From assembly GCF_033118175.1 (NCBI RefSeq), contig NC_083691.1:15535001-15599000 (forward strand): a stretch of 64,000 bases of DNA, read 5' to 3'. Source of the DNA: Dama dama (Eukaryota; Chordata; Mammalia; Artiodactyla; Cervidae). A program made the translations under genes and the position numbers. Of this stretch, positions 11,226 to 21,390 are shown one piece after another (the stretch's first letter is position 1; the number at the start of each line of letters is the position of its first letter). Below the pieces are notes generated by a model. That model was not told the origin of the DNA, made no database searches, and saw nothing but the letters and a program-made list of their open reading frames with translations.

Positions 11226-12030
11226 ACCAGATCCAAAGATGAAATTGCTTGGAAGTTGCAAAATGCTAAATCTGCCCAGATTAAACCAAATAAACTCCCT
11301 GTCGAAATCTCTCTCCCCTGCAACTCCCTGCTTCTGGTGGGTACAGGCCAGCTCCCTGGCATTTGCTTCATTCATACATTTCCAAGATGAATCTGGATGG
11401 TGGCCGGTCACTGCTGGAGGCGCGCCAAAAGCCAGGAGATCACCTGTCACTGAGAGTCTGTCTGGGAAGAGGAGAGTCATTTGACCATTTCTTCATGGAG
11501 GTCATCCACCCCTGCACCAGGGCCCCCAGTCACTTGCATTCCCCATATGGGGACTAAGGACTCATTATTAGCTGAATTCAAGCCCAGTCTCTCCCAAAAT
11601 TAAATTCATCAAGACCTTTTATCTTCGTAGTCTTGCTGTATCTACTTCAGGTCAGTTCTGAGATGGTACCAAATATTCTCGAAAAATTATTAGCCCCAAA
11701 CAAGAGCCAGACACAAGGGCTTTTTGAAAGGTCTAGCGGCTCAAGGCAAGCCATGGTTTATGTCAGGAAGAAATTTAAAATCTCCAACAGAAAATGAAGA
11801 CACAAAAACAAGATACCTTACAGTTTCATTGCTGATCCACAGTAAGAAAATACTTCCTAAGTGGAAACCGTTAACAACGTCATACTTGAGATAGCTGCAT
11901 AGACCCCAGGATTGTTGTTCACAGACTTTTGGTATAGAATTCAGAAATAGGGTGAAATTACGTGAAAAAGCTTGGCCCCAATGGGATAAAATGTGTTTCA
12001 GATAAAATATGTCACTTTATATTTGTATAG
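11226..12030. other. Single-copy DNA, nothing recognised
   Basis: Unique-looking. A 117-codon minus-strand frame (11127-11480) overlaps the MIR and has no domain. An 81-codon frame on the plus strand is equally unsupported. Confidence 0.5.
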
Positions 12031-12240
12031 AGGGCTTCCCAGGTAGCTTAATGGTAATGAATCCGCCTGCCAGTGCAGCAGACTCAGGTTCAGTCCCTAG
12101 GTTGGGAAGATACCCTGGAGAAGAGCATGGCAACCCACTTCAGTATTCTTGCCTGGGAAATCCCATTGACAGAGGAGCCTGGCAGGCTACAGTTCATGGG
12201 GTCACAAAGAGTAGGACTCAATCGAGCAACTAAATAGCAA
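12031..12240 (+). mobile_element. Bov-tA SINE
   Basis: Sense Bov-tA from 'gggcttcccaggtagcttaa' through 'ccactttcagtattc'-type and 'attgacagaggagcctggc' blocks to 'aatcgagcaactaaatagc'. A short 7-bp match (tgtatag) on either side may be the target duplication. Confidence 0.95.
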
Positions 12241-12299
12241 CGCATATGTATAGTGCCTCTAATTGTATAGAATAACGGCATTTGTTTTACTACTCACTC

Positions 12300-12425
12300 T
12301 CATTAGTGAAATATCAGTATTTCAGAGTTTTACTGATAAATTGAAGCTCAGTGTTAAAGATTTAACCAAGTCCACATCAAGCTGAAGTTTGAATTCAAAA
12401 CCGGTGTTAGTACCCTGTCTATATC
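12300..12425 (-). mobile_element. MIR fragment, antisense (probable)
   Basis: 'gaagctcagtgttaaagatt', 'aaccaagtccacatcaagc' and 'gtttgaattcaaaaccgg' align in order with the antisense MIR blocks for the gene-like middle and 5' end. It is strongly diverged. Confidence 0.55.
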
Positions 12426-13114
12426 CCCAATCCTTGGATAGTTAGTTCAGTGCAAGCTACCAAATTCTAACTGCTAAGGCTTGCATTTTTTGTGGGATTT
12501 TCTTCTGTCCACAAAGTCCACCCTGCCTGCCCACAGGCATGCCCACAGGTCCTGCCGGGGGATGAACACCCAACAACAGACCGCGTTCACCCCAGTGCCC
12601 TCACCCTCTGCCCAGTGACCTCTAGAGCTCAAGGTCCATATTGGGATGAAAAATCAAGTCTGGGTCACAGTTTTCAACACAAAGTGGAAGCTTGAGGACT
12701 GCGATCTAGACACGGGGGCTCAGAGCACTGCAACATATGCCTGAAAGTAAGCATGATTTGTTGATGATTTGTGATTTTTATATGATAAACTATTCACATT
12801 AAAAGTAAATTATTTGACCTGATTTTAAAGTGCCCTAGGAGAATCTGTGTTAAAACATCAAGAGTAAAAGATCTCTGAGTGGCTAAAGCTAAAGTTTAAA
12901 AATGCAATTGTAAGATTTTTTGCATTAATAAACAGCCAAGGGGGACTTTAGTGGGGTGAGACAAAAGTTTCATTAAGATGCTTTTGAAATCCAAATGCCA
13001 AAGTAGACTAAATGTTTATGATAGAAAGTTCTCTGAATTTAGTGATCCCTTTGAACTTGTATGCAAGTATTAGATCAGAGATTCTAGAAGGCAAAATATA
13101 ATTTGTGGAAGACA
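12426..13114. other. Single-copy DNA, nothing recognised
   Basis: No repeat or exon recognised; AT-rich in the second half. Confidence 0.5.
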
Positions 13115-13320
13115 AAATTTAAGTTCATATGACTTGGGCCCAAGTCCTGCCTTTACCATCTCTTACCTGTAATTTTGGACAGTGCAATGCACTTTTCCAT
13201 TCACATTTTTTGATGTATAGCATGGGGAGAATAATACATCTATACCACATAATCATTGGAAGGTTAGATGAGAGAATGTCTGAAAATATTTTCATTTAGA
13301 CACTGAGCACTATTTCTTAT
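13115..13320 (+). mobile_element. MIR SINE
   Basis: Sense MIR: 'cttgggcccaagtcctgcc', 'accatctcttacctgtaatt', 'agcatggggagaataataca', 'ggaaggttagatgagagaat' and a final 'gacactgagcac'. The order matches the MIR consensus. Confidence 0.75.
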
Positions 13321-13868
13321 AGGATAACCTGATAATCTATATACCTACAACATGATTACTGTGTCTGTCTGTCTTAATTTTATGAAGCTGCAGCAGACAC
13401 AATTTAGGAGAAGAGGAACACAAGTTAAAGAGTCAGCACCCATTAGCTGTGTGAGCAGCAGAAAGTGCAATAACGTCAAAGGACCTCTTTGGGCGAATTT
13501 TTTAACTGATTGTCTATAAGGTAAATTGCATGACTTGACCTTTGCAAAAACACAAGCACTTTAATGTGGTAGATTTTATTCAATTCTGGGCCCCTGGGTA
13601 GGCAGCTATCACAATGTTCCTTTCACAAGTGAACCAACATGGAACATGGAAATGAACTGACTTCACTCATCCATCATTAACAAGGAGTTCTTGAGTGTCT
13701 CACTGCTTGGAGTTAACACGCCCCAAATGGATCTCATGGTTGTATACCCAGTGTCTACTACGATTGTCCTGAACTTGTCTGAAGTCCACCGTCTCTCTGA
13801 GCAGAAGACGGCTCTGGTGTACAGTGGCCCAAACTGGAGAATCGCACTTCATACCACCTTTGTCTTGT
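13321..13868. other. Single-copy DNA, nothing recognised
   Basis: Unique-looking sequence. The 63-codon frame at 13691-13882 runs into the following SINE and has no known domain. Confidence 0.5.
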
Positions 13869-14070
13869 TGCTTGTGTGCTAAGTCGCTTCAGTCATGTCC
13901 AACTCTTTTAGACCCCGTGGACTGTAGCCGGCCAGGCTCCTCTGTCCATGGGGATTCTCCAGGCAACAATACTGGAGTGGGTTGCCATGCCCTCCTCCAG
14001 GGGATTTTCCCAACCCAGGGATTGAGCCCGAGTCTCTTGCATCTCCTACATTGGCAGGTGGGTCCCCCTC
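13869..14070 (-). mobile_element. Bov-tA SINE
   Basis: Antisense Bov-tA: 'tgctaagtcgcttcagtcat', 'ccatggggattctccaggc', 'gccatgccctcctccagggg', 'tgagcccgagtctcttgc' and the tRNA-like end with 'acattggcaggtgggt'. Confidence 0.95.
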
Positions 14071-14851
14071 GACTCTAAAATGCATGTCAGCCTTCTGCAC
14101 TTTTCCCCATCTCTACCAGTGCTGGCTTGGCTGAGTCACTGTTATCTCCATCACCTGGACCAGGAGATAGCTTTCCCCTTGTCTCTTCCTGTCTTGGATT
14201 GGGCTTCCCGAAAGTAGTGCCTGACACAAAAATGTGGCTGCAGGTAGTTTACCTGAGAGTCAATGCAAGAAGCCAGAGTGAGGGGCAGTTGGAAAAAAAT
14301 GGGGGAAAAGAGAAAAGTCATGGAACAGACAGCCTGGTGCTGAGCACAGCTGCAGCTAACTATAGGTGAATGCCATGGGGATGCTCTGAGGACAGACAGA
14401 CAGCGTCTCAGAACTGTCCCCACAGAGACAGCATTTATCTGCTGATTCCTGGCCCCACCCTGGGGCATTCATTCAACATCTCAACAACCACGTTTCTGGG
14501 CTGCACCTGGGAGTGAGCCCCAAGGCTTTGTGTTAAGCCCTGAGGCAGGCTATGAGAGATGCTCTTAGCCCTTAAAGTGGGAAGTCATCAGTCTCCTAGA
14601 CATCAGCTCAGGATTCATCTTGGGACATGAGGGGACCCAAAACGAGAGAACACTGCCCTTGCCAGAGCTTCAAGATGGCACAAGTCATCTTTCAGGACAG
14701 ACCAGTGACTGGTACTTCACAAAGGGGCATCTTTGGCTCATAGTGCTGAAGAAAACTGTGCCCTTGCTCAGCTTAACAAGGGGAAACCTAAAATCTCAGT
14801 AAGCTGGACTCTGTCAAAAATATTTGAGATATATTGCTTACTCACTAATAT
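14071..14851. other. Single-copy DNA, nothing recognised
   Basis: No repeat recognised. A 105-codon minus-strand frame (14151-14468) and an 80-codon plus-strand frame overlap and lack domains. Confidence 0.5.
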
Positions 14852-15010
14852 ATTAATAGTAACCATTAAGCAATGTGGCCATTGAAATTTAATCTATTAT
14901 AATTAAATAGAGCTAACATTTGAGCTGAGTTACATTTGCCGTTTTTCAGGTGCTCAGCGGCCACACATGGTTGGTGCCCAGGTCCTGATAGCTCAGGGTC
15001 AGGACATGTC
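14852..15010 (-). mobile_element. Possible hAT-type DNA transposon remnant (MER family)
   Basis: The antisense contains the pattern 'ccatgtgtggccgctgagca' then 'cctgaaaaacggcaaatg' then an AT-rich core, followed by another 'tggccacattgc'. That resembles the 'atgtggctattgagcacttg' motif of an old non-autonomous hAT element. The exact MER name is uncertain. Confidence 0.45.
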
Positions 15011-15148
15011 CATCACTGCAGGGTGTGGCAGGGGGCAGGGCTTGAGTATATCATCTGTGGTCTATTGCACAAGCCATCATGGCCTCTTGCTTCCCTCTAC
15101 TGAGGCTGCTTGATAAGGTCCCTTTGTAAGAACTCTATGGGGAAGTGA

Positions 15149-15364
15149 GAGCATCCCTTGTAGCTCAGTCGGTAAAGACTCTGCCTGCAGCACAGGAGAC
15201 CTGGGTTCGATCCCTGGGTTGGGAAGATCCCCTGGAGAAGGAAATGGCAACCCACTCCAGTATCCTTGCCTGGAAAATGTTATGGACAGAGGAGCCTGGT
15301 GGGCTGCAGTCCATTGGGTTGCAAAGAGTCAGGCACGAATGAGCGACTAACCCTTACTTACTTA
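15149..15364 (+). mobile_element. Bov-tA SINE with exact 14-bp target duplication
   Basis: A full-length sense Bov-tA starting 'gagcatcccttgtagctc', with 'gggttcgatccctgggttgg' in the tRNA-like head and ending with a (cttac)n-like tail. The 14-mer ctatggggaagtga flanks it perfectly at 15135-15148 and 15365-15378. Confidence 0.97.
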
Positions 15365-15378
15365 CTATGGGGAAGTGA

Positions 15379-15589
15379 CGCCTGTCTTTCCCCTCCTTAA
15401 ATCTGAGCACATCCTGTGACTTGTTTCAGCCAATGGGAGCTGAACGGGTGGGTTGCCAGAGGCAGGCTGACAAGCACATGTGCATGATAGCTTGTTCTCA
15501 GGCTGCCTGTGGTTTCCAGCACTTCCTGACATCTCTACCACCCGTGTTGTAAGCATTCAAGCTTTTCCCTCATCTCTTCAAGCCTTTCT
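15379..15589. other. Single-copy DNA, nothing recognised
   Basis: Unique-looking; no repeat or exon recognised. Confidence 0.5.
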
Positions 15590-15800
15590 GAGCCTGTGCT
15601 AACACCCTTGCCTCTGCTGGAAAAGCACTTTGCCCATCTCGACCACTCCATATCCATGCACACATGAAGACCCCCTCAGATCTGTCTCTCTGGGACCCTT
15701 CCTGGACTCCTCAGAGGAAGATATTCCCTCTTATCCACATCTCCACACCTTGCTTCTGCTGCCATGTTTGGCACTTAGTAGGCACCTCATAAATCCCCAG
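15590..15800 (+). mobile_element. L2 LINE 3' fragment (probable)
   Basis: Pyrimidine-rich phrasing ('gacccttcctggactcctca', 'cttgcttctgctgccatg') followed by 'ggcacttagtaggcacctca' resembles the 3' end of L2, with its characteristic 'cacatagtaggcgctcaata' ending. It is decayed. Confidence 0.5.
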
Positions 15801-16224
15801 GATATGCCTGAAAATAGTTCACAGATTCCTTCTGCACTTCATTGAACTCCTTGTAAATATCTTACATGGAAGCAATTCACACAGTAAGAAACATCTGCTC
15901 CCCAATCCTCCTCTGCAACTCCTAGACATCTCTCTGCACTCCGTAACTCATCGATGTTCTGTGCATGGCTTTACTGACTGACTGTTAGCCAGGTTCCCTC
16001 ACCGTGACCACAATGATAATTTCAGGCCACAGAGATAAAAACGGTTCCCCCTTCAGACAGCCATGAATCCAGGCAGTTCCCAAACCTGTTGTTGTATTGT
16101 CACTTGCTCTGAGATGCTGCTTCCTCACCCCAAGTGTCATCCTTCAGAGCTGAGACATGGGGCCCACAAATGGAAGCTTCAAGCAAGGTAGGACTCTGAG
16201 GATGGAGGTTTGGAATAGTCTGTC
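15801..16224. other. Single-copy DNA, nothing recognised
   Basis: No gene or repeat recognised. It ends at the target site of a BovB insertion. Confidence 0.5.
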
Positions 16225-16237
16225 TTCTAACTCTCCT

Positions 16238-17403
16238 CAGGTCAATTCAGTCACTCGGTCGTGTCTGACTCTTTGTGACCCCATGGACTGCAGCACACCA
16301 GGCTTCGCTGTCCATCACCAACTCCAGGAGCTTAATCAACCTCATGTCTATCGAGTCAGTGATGTCATCCAACCATCTCATCCTCTGTCATCCCCTTCTC
16401 CTCCTGCCTTCAATCTTTCCCAGCATCAGGGTCTTTTCTAAGGAGCCAGTTCTTTGCATCAGGTGGCTAAAGTACTGGAGTTTCAGCTTCAGCATCAGTC
16501 CTTCAAATGAATATTCAGGACTGATTTCCTTTAGGATTGACTGGTTGGATCTCCTTGCAGTCCAAGGGACTCTCAAGAGTCTTCTCCAACACCACAGATC
16601 AAAAGCATCAATTCTTCAGTGCTTAGCCTTCTTTATAGTTCAACTCTCACATCCATACATGACTATTGGAAAAACCATAGCTTTGAGTAGACAGACCTTT
16701 GTGGACAAAATAATGTCTCTACTTTTTAATAAGCTGTCTAGGTTGGTCATAGCTTTTCTTCTAAGGAACAAGCGTCTTTTAATTTCATGGCTGCAATCAC
16801 CATGTGCAGCACTTTTGGAGCCCAGAAAAATAAAATCTGTCACTGTTTCCATTGTTACCCCATCTATGTGGCATGAAGTGATGGGACCAGATGCCATGAT
16901 CTTAGTTTTCTGAATGTTGAGCTTTAAGTCATCTTTTTCACTCTCCTCTTTCACTTTCATCAAGAGGCTCTTTAGCTCTTCTTCACTTTCTGCCATAAGG
17001 GTGGTGTCATCTGCATATCTGAGGTTATTGGTATTTCCCCTGGCAATCTTGATTCCAGCTTGTGCTTCATCCAGCCTGGCATTTCACATGATGTACTCTG
17101 CACATAAGTTAAATAAACAGGGTGACAATATACAGCCTTGACATACCCCTTTCCTGATTTGGAACCAGTCTGTTGTTCGATGTCGAGCTCTAACTGTTGC
17201 TTCTTGACCTGCATACAGATTTCTCAGGAGGCAGGCAAGGTGGTCTGATATTCCCATCTCTTTCAGAATTTTCCACAGTTTGTTGTGATCACACAGTCAA
17301 GGGCTTTGGCATAGTCAATAAAGCAGAAATAGATGTTTTTTTGGAACTCTTGCTTTTTCGATGATCCAATGGATATTTCCAGTTTCTCTGGTTTCTCTGC
17401 CTT
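16238..17403 (-). mobile_element. BovB (RTE) LINE, 5'-truncated, 13-bp target duplication
   Basis: The plus strand begins with the antisense BovB 3' end ('caattcagtcactcggtcgt') and runs through about 1.17 kb into reverse-transcriptase coding sequence. The 13-mer ttctaactctcct flanks it exactly (16225-16237 and 17404-17416), so both ends are certain and the insertion is 5'-truncated. Coding is broken by stops and frame changes. Confidence 0.97.
16640..17214 (-). pseudogene. BovB reverse transcriptase remnant
   Basis: The minus strand encodes the palm-domain YADD catalytic motif (complement of about 17015-17026), followed in frame by MAESEEELKSLLMKVKEESE and the IQKTKIMASGPITS block. Upstream of YADD the same frame has a nonsense codon at 17084-17086, where related BovB copies read Arg; a CpG-to-TpG change explains it. 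Another frame covers 16972-17214, so at least one frameshift is present. This is inactive. Confidence 0.93.
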
Positions 17404-17446
17404 TTCTAACTCTCCTGCCCAGAGTCAACGTGGAATAAATGGAAAG

Positions 17447-17685
17447 ATGAAATTGAGAATCTTGAGGTTAGCCCAGGTTTCCTCCTTGCCTATATTTTGA
17501 TCTTGGACCAGGCACTTACCGTCTCAGTGACTGAGTCTGCTCATCTCTAATGGGTGTGATGACTGCCTTGACAGTTACTTGGAGAGTCACAGACTAGGCA
17601 CGGGATGCATCTAGAAGGTGGCCCATGGAGCAGCTGGTACTTAGCAGGCCTTAGCAAGCAGCAGCTACTGAAGATCTGGAATCCA
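17447..17685 (+). mobile_element. MIR SINE (probable)
   Basis: Sense MIR blocks in order: 'agcccaggtttcctccttgc', 'gatcttggaccaggcactta', 'tctgctcatctctaatgggt', 'ctgccttgacagttacttgg'. The 3' end is decayed near 17680. Confidence 0.6.
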
Positions 17686-18048
17686 GAATCTATTCTCCGT
17701 TGGAAACTTCTTAAGGTCTGTTTCCTTCCTGTCAGAAGCCCCACCTTCCCAGCCCCTCGCAGCCCAGACAAATGAGTTTTCCTGTCTTTAGGATGGCAGA
17801 TGCTTCCCTTGGGATTGGAGAAGAACCTATTGGCCAAAACTGACACAGATGGACGAGGATGTGAGTAAGGCGGAGGCCATCCAGGTGAGCTGTGCTCTGG
17901 GATGGAGGCCCAGCAGCTTAAGTGGGAGCAGGAGGGCAGGGTCCCAGGGTGAGTGCCAGGGAGAAGGGCAGCCCCGCAGGAGGGGAAGGACCGGAGGACA
18001 TCTGTCTGTTTCATGGGTTTGCACCAGGCGGCTTTATTCCACATGGGC
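17686..18048. other. Single-copy DNA, nothing recognised
   Basis: GC-richer unique sequence. The 240-codon minus-strand frame (17547-18269) combines a MIR, this stretch and a Bov-tA, so it is not credible as a gene. Confidence 0.5.
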
Positions 18049-18060
18049 CCTGCCAGCATT

Positions 18061-18258
18061 AATGTTGCTTCAGTCACTAAGTATGTCCCACTTTTTGTGA
18101 CCCCAGGGACTCTAGCCCACCAGGTCCATAAGATTTCCCAGGGAAGAATACTGGAGTGGGTAGTCATTTCCTTCTCCAGGGCATCTCCCCAACTCAGGGA
18201 TCGAACCCACATCTCCTGCTTGGCAGGAGGATTCTTTACCACTAAGCCACCAGGGAAG
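18061..18258 (-). mobile_element. Bov-tA SINE with exact 12-bp target duplication
   Basis: Antisense Bov-tA: 'gcttcagtcactaagtatgt', 'gaatactggagtgggtagtc', 'gggatcgaacccacatctcc', 'ccaccagggaag'. The 12-mer cctgccagcatt lies at 18049-18060 and 18259-18270, fixing both ends. Confidence 0.97.
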
Positions 18259-18270
18259 CCTGCCAGCATT

Positions 18271-18599
18271 TGTAGAAACTAGTATTTGAGAGGAGGTTTC
18301 AAAATTCAAATGATTTTCTGTGAAGGACTTGAAACTATGATTGGTTTAATGATCATAGACATTCAACTGGGAGGGACTTCAAAACTCTTCCTTGACCCTC
18401 ACGTTTTGCAGAAGAGATAGCCAAGCCCCGAGAAGGGAGTGGGGCTTAGCAGGCTGTGAGGGACACAGAACTGGCCAGCAGGATACATGAACTGCAAGTA
18501 ACATTTTAATTAGGAATAAAGATCTTTCAAATGTTTCATCCACCACTTCAAAATGAGGACCCAGGAAATGCCCCGGCAGTCCTGTAGTCAGGACTTGCG
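18271..18599. other. Single-copy DNA, nothing firm
   Basis: A stretch near 18385-18480 vaguely resembles antisense MIR ('gaagagatagccaagcccc'), but it is too decayed to call. Confidence 0.45.
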
Positions 18600-18710
18600 C
18601 GTTCACTGCGGAGGGAGCAGGTTAAGTCCCTGGTCGGGGAAGTAAGATCCCATGAGCACAAGGTGCAGATGAAAAAGTTTTTTAATAAAAAAAAAAAAAA
18701 AATTTTTTTA
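18600..18710 (+). mobile_element. CHR-2-type tRNA SINE fragment
   Basis: 'gcaggttaagtccctggtcg', 'gggaagtaagatcccatgag' and an A-rich tail match the second half of the cetartiodactyl CHR-type SINE. The tRNA-like 5' portion is diverged or missing. Confidence 0.75.
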
Positions 18711-19079
18711 AGTGAGGAACAAGAATAGACTTTCCACTTTCAGTTGAGAAAAATGATTTCTCAACTGAAATCCTATTTATAAGAATAGTATATAGGGAAA
18801 AACACATAGAATAAGCTTAGCCCTACTTAACTCACAGGATACACAGAAGCTTTCAAGAGCAAGGCTGTGTTTCATCTTCCAGCATCTTCCAGTGCTGAAG
18901 GCTACCATCACATCAAATGAGCTTCCTCCATTCAGGCTGGGAATGTCAAGGCCAGGGACTACTTAATTCCAGATCCAAATGAAGTAAATGGCTTCACATT
19001 TTGACTCTGGCCATATGGAAAGCTTTTCCCTTAAAATCAGAAATCATGATTTTTCAGGTTAGCAGGTTGAGAAGAGTAA
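18711..19079. other. Single-copy DNA with a perfect 14-bp hairpin
   Basis: No repeat recognised. It includes the inverted repeat at 18738-18770. Confidence 0.5.
18738..18770. repeat. Perfect inverted repeat, 14-bp arms, 5-nt loop
   Basis: Arms tttcagttgagaaa (18738-18751) and tttctcaactgaaa (18757-18770) are exact reverse complements around aatga. The pairing stops abruptly outside the arms. Confidence 0.95.
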
Positions 19080-19142
19080 ACAAAGAAGGTGGAAAAGCAA
19101 GCAAAAGGAGGAGAGAGGAGGAGAGAAGGGATGGAGAGTGAG
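19080..19142. repeat. Purine-rich (GGA/GAA) low-complexity tract
   Basis: Nearly pure A/G over about 60 bp with repeated gaggag and gaaaag. It lies immediately upstream of a CHR-type SINE. Confidence 0.85.
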
Positions 19143-19315
19143 AAGGAAAAGAAAAGTGGGGACTTCCCTGGTGGTCCGTGGCTAAGACTCTGAGCTCCCA
19201 GTGCAGGGGGCCCAGGTTCGATCCCTGGTCAGGGAGCTAGATCCCACATGCTACAACTAAGACCCAGAGCAGCCAAATAAATAAATAAAATTTAAAAAAG
19301 AAAGAAAGAAAAGTG
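19143..19315 (+). mobile_element. CHR-2-type tRNA SINE
   Basis: A full cetartiodactyl CHR-like element: 'gacttccctggtggtccgtg', 'gctcccagtgcagggggcc', 'aggttcgatccctggtcagg', 'gctagatcccacatgctac', then an AAATAA-rich tail. It differs from Bov-tA after the tRNA-like head. Confidence 0.92.
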
Positions 19316-20141
19316 AAGCGAGGGAGGCAAGTTTTAGGAACTTAAAGTAGCCACGACATTCCTGGATGTAATTTTAAAAATGTCATTTCACCCCAAAAAA
19401 ATATTTCAAGGCCAAAACTCCTGAGAGCTCACAGAGGTCTTGTTTTCATGACACACCCAAAACCAGTACTGCTTCGTTCAGGAATTATGAATCCTTGCTC
19501 CTATGGATGAAATGTTTCAATCTGGGATTTCATCAGAGATGCTCTGATTTCAGAAGAATTTAGGGACATCACAGCAGACTCTTGAAGGAACTTCCCGAGC
19601 TGCCCTGGGTCAGCCCCTTTGTCAGAGGCTCAGATTTCCTGCACTTTTCTGTCCTGCTGACCTTAACCCCAGTTGCTTCTTCGTCGCTATTCGCTAGAGG
19701 CCATCGCCTTGTAACTCAGCCTAGACTGGCTGCCTTTCTCAATGGCTGTGATCTGTACCTGTCATTGGCTTCTCTACCCTATATCTCTCCCAACAGGTTA
19801 AAAAACAACAACAAAAATAAAATAAAATAAAAACCACACTCTGGTCTATGCAGGGCTGTTGAACAAGAAAACTCCCTTTACTTTCTGCAGCATGAAGGAA
19901 ACACTGATTGTACCAGGCCTCCAGAATGCGGAGAGGGCACGGTGGTGGGGTGGTGTGGTGGAGGGGTCTGGATGAAGGCGATTCAGCCCAGGGCCCCAGC
20001 TGAGGGGTGTTGGGGATAGAGAGCTGGAGGAGAGAGGAGATTCTACACACATGCAAGTGGAAGGTCTTCAAACAGAATCTGGTCTTGCATCCCAGACTTC
20101 TTGAGGGTTAATCCTATTTAACAAACACATCCAATAAGGGG
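19316..20141. other. Single-copy DNA, nothing recognised
   Basis: No repeat recognised. The 110-codon minus-strand frame at 19739-20071 is in G/T-rich sequence without a domain. Confidence 0.5.
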
Positions 20142-20252
20142 GTGCATTAGTCTCTCAGTCATGTCTGACTCTTTGCAGCCCTCCAGGCTCCTCTGTCCAT
20201 GGAATTCTCCAGGCAAGAAAACTGGAGTGTATTGCCATTTCCTTCTCCAAAC
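20142..20252 (-). mobile_element. Bov-tA SINE fragment
   Basis: The antisense 3' part of a Bov-tA: 'ctcagtcatgtctgactctt', 'ctgtccatggaattctccag', 'attgccatttccttctcca'. It stops before the tRNA-like head. Confidence 0.92.
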
Positions 20253-20429
20253 CCGTTTAATAAGAGAAATCATCTCGAAGGCTGCTAACGCTTGCGGAGC
20301 TTTCCTACGGCAGCTTTTGGATTCAGTGAACGCTCCTCATGCTGAGCTGTTAGATGCATTTTTCTTACAGAACTTAAACTGCTGCTGAGACTCAGGGCCC
20401 ATGTTAAGTTACCTTTCACTCTCGTGGCA
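20253..20429. other. Single-copy DNA, CpG-retaining
   Basis: A short unique stretch with retained CpGs near 20288-20310. No repeat recognised. Confidence 0.4.
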
Positions 20430-20545
20430 GCAACGTAACCTGTCAGGTAGGTGGACCTGAGCAACACACCTGTGTTCAAATCCCGACACTGCCACCGAGT
20501 ATCCAGCCGTCTGGGCATCTCTGTAAAATGAGGACGATGCTAAGT
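20430..20545 (+). mobile_element. MIR fragment (probable)
   Basis: 'gtgttcaaatcccgacactg', 'ccaccgagtatccagccg' and 'ctctgtaaaatgaggacgat' follow the sense MIR order. The 3' end is missing. Confidence 0.6.
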
Positions 20546-20752
20546 GACTGACCTGCTCCCCGCTGACCTCAGGTGTATATTGCACAGATCCTAGCAATGT
20601 GACGTTGCCCCTATAAAAACCACATCAGCCTCTACGGAGCTGGCCATCAGGCATGGAACAAGAGACAGTCATCCCACTCTCCAGCCCTGGGCCTCAGTGA
20701 TTATACTAGAATATGAAGATGATAGTTTCTTCCCTATGGGGTTATTTCAGTC
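20546..20752. other. Single-copy DNA, nothing recognised
   Basis: A short unique stretch between MIR and Bov-tA. Confidence 0.5.
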
Positions 20753-20965
20753 TTCCCAGGTGGCTCAGTGGTAAAGAATCTGCCTGCAATGCAGGAAACA
20801 CAAGAGACAGGGGTTGCATCCTTGGGTCCGGAAGATCACCCGGAGTAGGAAGTGGCAATCCACTCTAGTATTTTTGCCTGGAGAATTCCAGGGACAGAGA
20901 AGTTTGGCCGGCTACAGTCCATGAGTTACAAAGAGTTGGACACAGTGGAGTCACTGAGCAGAGCA
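20753..20965 (+). mobile_element. Bov-tA SINE, diverged
   Basis: Sense Bov-tA: 'ttcccaggtggctcagtggt', 'aagaatctgcctgcaatgca', 'ggaagatcacccggagtagg', 'tacagtccatgagttacaaa'. It carries an internal insertion near the tRNA-like B box ('cacaagagacaggggttgc'). Confidence 0.94.
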
Positions 20966-21390
20966 CACAGGGTGATTTAATGATCCGAGTACGTGGCGCA
21001 ATACACAGGCCATCGACAAACATCTGGGGTCTCCCTCACTCACACCCCCCTCCTTATTATTACTCTTACAAAAGGGCTAATATTCCCAGTGTGGTACATT
21101 CCTAACCTGGATTATAGATAGACGGGAAATCGGAAGCTTGTAAAAACACACCAGACTTGTGAAGTCTGTTTAAACTGAGCACAGAAGTTGGATGATAGGT
21201 TATTTTTTAAATCTTTCTATTCTGAAGAAGAGAAGACCACTGTTCATCAGCTGGACTAATTCAGTGACTTTGAAAAAAATAAATAAAAAAAAAAGATTTT
21301 TCCTAAAACAAAATTTTGAAAAATCCTGTTAGGCCAGCCTGCTTTCCCTGGATGCTTCCTACGGGAAGGCTGCGGGTGAGTTGTTTGTGC
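20966..21390. other. Single-copy DNA, nothing recognised
   Basis: Unique-looking, with an A-rich run near 21273-21300. Confidence 0.5.

Noticed and set aside
15149..15230. tRNA-like A/B box sequences in SINE heads (also at other Bov-tA and CHR copies)
   Set aside because: The 'ggttcgatccctggg' B-box is part of the tRNA-Glu-derived SINE head. No full cloverleaf with an intact acceptor stem and mature end is present, so no tRNA gene is called.
16275..16913. A 212-codon plus-strand frame
   Set aside because: It is the exact antisense of the BovB reverse-transcriptase region, so a shadow of the transposon frame.
17547..18269. A 240-codon minus-strand frame
   Set aside because: It joins MIR, unique and Bov-tA sequence, and the Bov-tA insertion has its own target duplication, so no ancestral gene can span it.
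18385..18480. Possible antisense MIR
   Set aside because: Only a few short phrases resemble MIR, so it is below the standard I used for the other calls.
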